Shown piece by piece: positions 22,455 to 25,111 of a stretch of 25,111 nucleotides of DNA. This DNA comes from a virus: IMG/VR virus record IMGVR_UViG_3300010354_000592, positions 1-25,111 of that record. One strand, 5' to 3'. The notes under the pieces are model-generated. The model saw nothing but the letters and a program-made list of their open reading frames with translations, was not told the origin of the DNA and ran no database searches. Positions within the stretch are counted from its first letter, which is position 1, and each line of letters begins with the position of its first letter. Made by a program: the position numbers and the translations under genes.

Positions 22455-23467
22455 AGATTTTTATAAATTTCAAGTAGTAATCGTTTGTCAAAATTGCCCT
22501 CTTGTAAACTTTCAATTTGACTTTGTACTATACTATCTACGCTTTCAAATGTCAAGTCACCAAGCTCACTTTCAATAGATTCTATATTCTGTTTGACAGG
22601 TATCAACTGCATTTCTCTAACCGAGTACTCGGGCATAAGCTTTTCTTTAATGAATACTGACTCTTCGAATGAGATATCAATATCCAAGTTAACTCTACAA
22701 TGTAGTTTTGATCTTAGCAAACGTTCGGGCTGATCTAAAATTTGGCTAAGAGTAAACACCCGATATCGTGGCTGCTCTTCCCATGTAATGTATTCAGGAT
22801 CTTCGTCCCATTCTAATACCATCATGCCACGAGCATCATCGCCAGCGTCTCCGTAGTTATGAGGAAACGCATTGCCAATGTACGTAACGTTCTTTTTGTG
22901 CTGTCTAAAGTGAAAATGTCCGCTAAACACTCGTTCGAATCCTACTAAATGCTCACTATTGACTTCACCGTGATCTGGCATTTCTATGTTAGCATTCATT
23001 CTAAAACTTGGCAGTTCAAAGTGTCCAAACAGATACTTACCGCTTAGTCTTTGTAATCGCTTGTAATCATCGCCCACCAACCAGGGAGCAATGACCACGT
23101 CGCCGAACTCAATCCAATCATTACAAATCCTAACTCTATCCAAGTGCTTTGCCCATTCAACACTCTGTACATCACGACGATCGCGATAGTACAAATCATG
23201 ATTACCGACAATAAAAATAACTTGATCGAACGCTTCATTTAACTTTTCCAATGCTCTTATACTATAGTGTAATGTGTGAATACTAAGACTACTACGATTG
23301 TGATGCCAATCCCCAAGAAAGAAACAAGTTTCACAATTTCGTGTCTTAGCAGTTTTTATAAACCAATCAATGAAGTCCATACAGTCGTTATTGTGGGTAA
23401 CACTGTTGTTCTTAAGCCCCCAATGAATGTCCGTGAATACTGCTGCTCGTTTGAATAAATTAGTCAT
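22451..23467 (-). CDS. 47: Recombination endonuclease subunit gp47 (Mre11/SbcD-like)
   Basis: From the ATG at 23467 this is 338 residues; an in-frame TTG three codons upstream would lie inside the promoter. Metallophosphoesterase motifs occur in order: TDIHWG, LGDWHHNRSS, VGNHDLY, FGHFE and SGHFHFR. These bind two Mn ions in the active site. The protein pairs with gp46 to make the Mre11-Rad50-type nuclease complex that processes DNA ends. Length is close to T4 gp47 (339). Its stop overlaps the gp46 start (ATGA), so equimolar production by coupling is likely. Upstream is a host-type promoter whose predicted start is within a few bases of the ATG, implying a leaderless or near-leaderless message. 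Confidence 0.96.
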   Translation of the reverse strand: MTNLFKRAAVFTDIHWGLKNNSVTHNNDCMDFIDWFIKTAKTRNCETCFFLGDWHHNRSSLSIHTLHYSIRALEKLNEAFDQVIFIVGNHDLYYRDRRDVQSVEWAKHLDRVRICNDWIEFGDVVIAPWLVGDDYKRLQRLSGKYLFGHFELPSFRMNANIEMPDHGEVNSEHLVGFERVFSGHFHFRQHKKNVTYIGNAFPHNYGDAGDDARGMMVLEWDEDPEYITWEEQPRYRVFTLSQILDQPERLLRSKLHCRVNLDIDISFEESVFIKEKLMPEYSVREMQLIPVKQNIESIESELGDLTFESVDSIVQSQIESLQEGNFDKRLLLEIYKNL

Positions 23468-23504
23468 AGCATACAAATATACAGTATGCTATAGAAAAAG
23501 TCAA
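23465..23504 (-). promoter_or_regulatory. Host-type (sigma70) promoter for gp47-gp46 with inverted repeat
   Basis: On the reverse strand TTGACT (23499-23504), a 17-base spacer and TATATT (23476-23481) form a good sigma70 promoter. A perfect nine-bp inverted repeat (ATAGCATAC, 23466-23474; GTATGCTAT, 23484-23492) brackets the -10 element, as a repressor operator would. One arm overlaps the start codon. Confidence 0.75.
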
Positions 23505-23518
23505 TGAATTTTGGACAA

Positions 23519-24421
23519 CTAGTCGTCAATACTTGCTGTATTAGTTGATGAAAATTGACGAGACCAACTGGGATTAAGACCATTAAGTTCCAAAATATCG
23601 TCTCTGATGTTTTGGTTTCGTTTTTCCGAATTTAGAACTCTACAAAAACTATTATTGATGGCTGCTGTATAATAAGCAAATGGATTGGATGATTTAGCTT
23701 CATTGAATCTAAGTCCAACATAAGTCAATTGAAGAATAGCCGATCCTCTCATTTCGTCATTATAGGTGTACCCCCGCCAATTAAATCTCATGGCATATCG
23801 CTCACAGAGCATTAGATACATTCGTGCTAACTTATTGGTAATTTGACCCGAGTCCTTGCTAAACTCACCTGTATTCACGTCTCCTTCCCAATGACTCTTG
23901 CCAACACATCGCCATTCTTTTTCTTTGTTATTGTATTTGAAGTGTTGAAACGGTGGGAAATTAACTCTAACATGAACCATATCGTTCATGCCCATCTCTT
24001 TACTAAGTGTTGTGTCTTCTAGATCGTCAAATGAACTCTCATCAGTATTTTCAGAGAGAAACATTTCCATAGCGCTCTTTTTCTTATCTGTTTTTCTAGC
24101 GGGTTTTGGTGCTAGAGGAATATGATCCCATGTCATAACTCTGAAAACAAGATCTTCGACTTTGATTGATTTGGGCTCAATCTTATTCTCGGGAGTGCTA
24201 AGTCTAGCAGCACGAACTTCTCGTGCGCGAGTAATCTGCTCACGCTTGGCAGCATACTTTAGACTTTTTGCTAAATCGTTATTATTTTCAAGATCAATAA
24301 TTAAATCATATTGATGATCGTCGGGATCGAGAAAACTACAATAACTGTTCTTAGACAGATGTATTTCTTTAAGCATATCTCGATTGTTTAGATAGTTTAC
24401 TGGTTTTTTGGCTATACTCAT
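23519..24421 (-). CDS. 55: Late-transcription sigma factor gp55, enlarged
   Basis: Gp55 is the T4-type sigma factor that directs host RNA polymerase to the TATAAATA-like late promoters seen throughout this window. The N-terminus (KPVNYLNNRDMLKEI) parallels T4 gp55. Residues ~195-275 are the sigma region-2-like core (LARMYLMLCERYAMRFN, GYTYNDEMRGSAILQ, NPFAYYTAAINNSFCRVLNSEKRN). Between them lies an extra ~150-residue segment, including a FPPFQHF..NNKEKEWRC part, that makes this protein 300 residues against 185 in T4. The C-terminus (SSTNTASIDD) shows no obvious hydrophobic clamp-binding motif such as T4's SLDFLYE. A strong host-type promoter lies upstream, and gp47 follows 52 bases downstream with its own promoter. 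Confidence 0.85.
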   Translation of the reverse strand: MSIAKKPVNYLNNRDMLKEIHLSKNSYCSFLDPDDHQYDLIIDLENNNDLAKSLKYAAKREQITRAREVRAARLSTPENKIEPKSIKVEDLVFRVMTWDHIPLAPKPARKTDKKKSAMEMFLSENTDESSFDDLEDTTLSKEMGMNDMVHVRVNFPPFQHFKYNNKEKEWRCVGKSHWEGDVNTGEFSKDSGQITNKLARMYLMLCERYAMRFNWRGYTYNDEMRGSAILQLTYVGLRFNEAKSSNPFAYYTAAINNSFCRVLNSEKRNQNIRDDILELNGLNPSWSRQFSSTNTASIDD

Positions 24422-24447
24422 ATAAGTTGTTTGTTAATGTAACATTT

Positions 24448-24475
24448 ATTATAACACAACATGTTATAAAGTCAA
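24448..24475 (-). promoter_or_regulatory. Host-type (sigma70) promoter for gp55 with inverted repeat
   Basis: The reverse strand has TTGACT (24470-24475), a 16-base spacer and a perfect TATAAT (24448-24453), 27 bases before the ATG at 24421. TTATAACA (24449-24456) and TGTTATAA (24462-24469) form an eight-bp inverted repeat overlapping the -10 and spacer, a possible operator. The promoter fits early or middle expression of the late sigma factor. Confidence 0.78.
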
Positions 24476-24553
24476 GAGTTTTTTGTAAAAATGGATGGAT
24501 TCAGCAGCATAGTATTTAGTCAAATTCTCATTAAAACTCATGATTTTTGATAT

Positions 24554-24561
24554 GATAAATA
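24554..24561 (+). promoter_or_regulatory. Late promoter -10 element (GATAAATA)
   Basis: The forward strand reads GATAAATA, 7 of 8 to TATAAATA, 27 bases before the ATG at 24581. AAGGG lies about 8 bases before that ATG. Confidence 0.6.
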
Positions 24562-24580
24562 TAAAAACAAGGGTAGATCC

Positions 24581-25111
24581 ATGGCAACACAAATATATTC
24601 AATAAGTGAATTAGAATCTTTTAGAAATGCGGTTCAAAAGGATAGTACTAATTTAGCAAAACTCAGAGATAAAGCATTGGCTAGCGGCGCCACGGGCACT
24701 GCTAATGAGTATCAGAGAATGATTGATGAAAACAGTGTAAAAATTAATAATTACAATGCTAATATTAATAACTATCCCGATTATGTTAAACAAGAAACTG
24801 AGTTGACTGCTCTTGAGCAAAAATTACAAGGACAATCTACTGCAGGAATCCCAATATCATCAAGTACCCTAAGTCAAAGCACGACGGTTAATACTGAATC
24901 AGGTGGTGGTTCAACCACCGTAACCAGAGCAAAAGACACTCCAAATGCCACTAGTCAATCTATACAATCAACAGCAGATCAATTAAAAGCTCAGTCAGAA
25001 TTGTATTTGCAAGATCCTAATACGGCAGAGGGAAAAAGATTATTAGAACAAGGCGTTACGAATGGAACTATCACACAAGCGCAGTTCAACGAAATTAAAT
25101 CGTTATCACAA
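24581..25111 (+). CDS. Unknown, probably virion-associated protein, 3'-truncated by window edge
   Basis: The forward strand is open from the ATG at 24581 to the right edge (177 codons), so the C-terminus is missing. The protein is hydrophilic, without Cys or Trp. A helical, probably coiled-coil start (SISELESFRNAVQKDSTNLA and on to ~residue 90, rich in Asn, Gln and Lys) is followed by a Ser/Thr/Gly-rich linker (~95-125), then a second helical part (STADQLKAQSELYLQDP). I do not recognise the family. A GATAAATA late promoter element and an AAGGG ribosome-binding site show it is a late gene, so a structural or assembly role is likely. It is divergent from gp55. Confidence 0.75.
   Translation, partial: MATQIYSISELESFRNAVQKDSTNLAKLRDKALASGATGTANEYQRMIDENSVKINNYNANINNYPDYVKQETELTALEQKLQGQSTAGIPISSSTLSQSTTVNTESGGGSTTVTRAKDTPNATSQSIQSTADQLKAQSELYLQDPNTAEGKRLLEQGVTNGTITQAQFNEIKSLSQ

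Overview
The window is a stretch of a T4-like tailed phage (myovirus) genome, AT-rich and compact. The identification rests on a recognisable run of T4-type morphogenesis genes (portal gp20, prohead core proteins, protease gp21, scaffold gp22, major capsid gp23) and on the replication/late-transcription set gp46, gp47 and gp55. The reduced 396-aa capsid protein and the Asn/Thr-rich repetitive fibres look more like environmental, probably marine, relatives than enteric T4. The host cannot be named from the sequence.

Layout, left to right. 1-5086: two leftward tail-fibre-type genes, the first cut by the window edge. 5153-6301: a rightward cysteine-rich small protein and an HNH homing-type endonuclease. 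6369-12889: the leftward head cluster 23-22-21-67-like-small ORF-20, interrupted by a second, related HNH gene on the opposite strand. 12916-16134: leftward tape-measure protein carrying an M15-type peptidase domain. 16199-17247: rightward gp26-like hub/chaperone gene, which appears to be joined to a downstream -1 frame by programmed ribosomal frameshifting. 17289-17954: a GIY-YIG endonuclease. 17955-18641: about 690 bases with no convincing gene but many hairpins. 18642-24421: leftward nuclease, gp46 (interrupted by a class-3-like intein), gp47 and the late sigma factor gp55. 24581-25111: start of a rightward unknown, probably virion, protein.

Regulation is legible. Late genes are preceded by variants of the T4 late -10 element (TATAAATA; here often CTAAATA or GATAAATA), several in back-to-back pairs between divergent genes. 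gp47 and gp55 instead have host-type TTGACT/TATAWT promoters, each overlapped by an inverted repeat. gp55 would then redirect host RNA polymerase to the late promoters, driving capsid, tail and fibre genes. gp46/gp47 form the recombination nuclease used in replication.

The most notable items are the slippery heptamer plus hairpin at the end of the gp26-like gene, the intein with a complete W-C-T signature in the Walker A loop of gp46, the structured non-coding block, and the load of four mobile-endonuclease elements within 25 kb.
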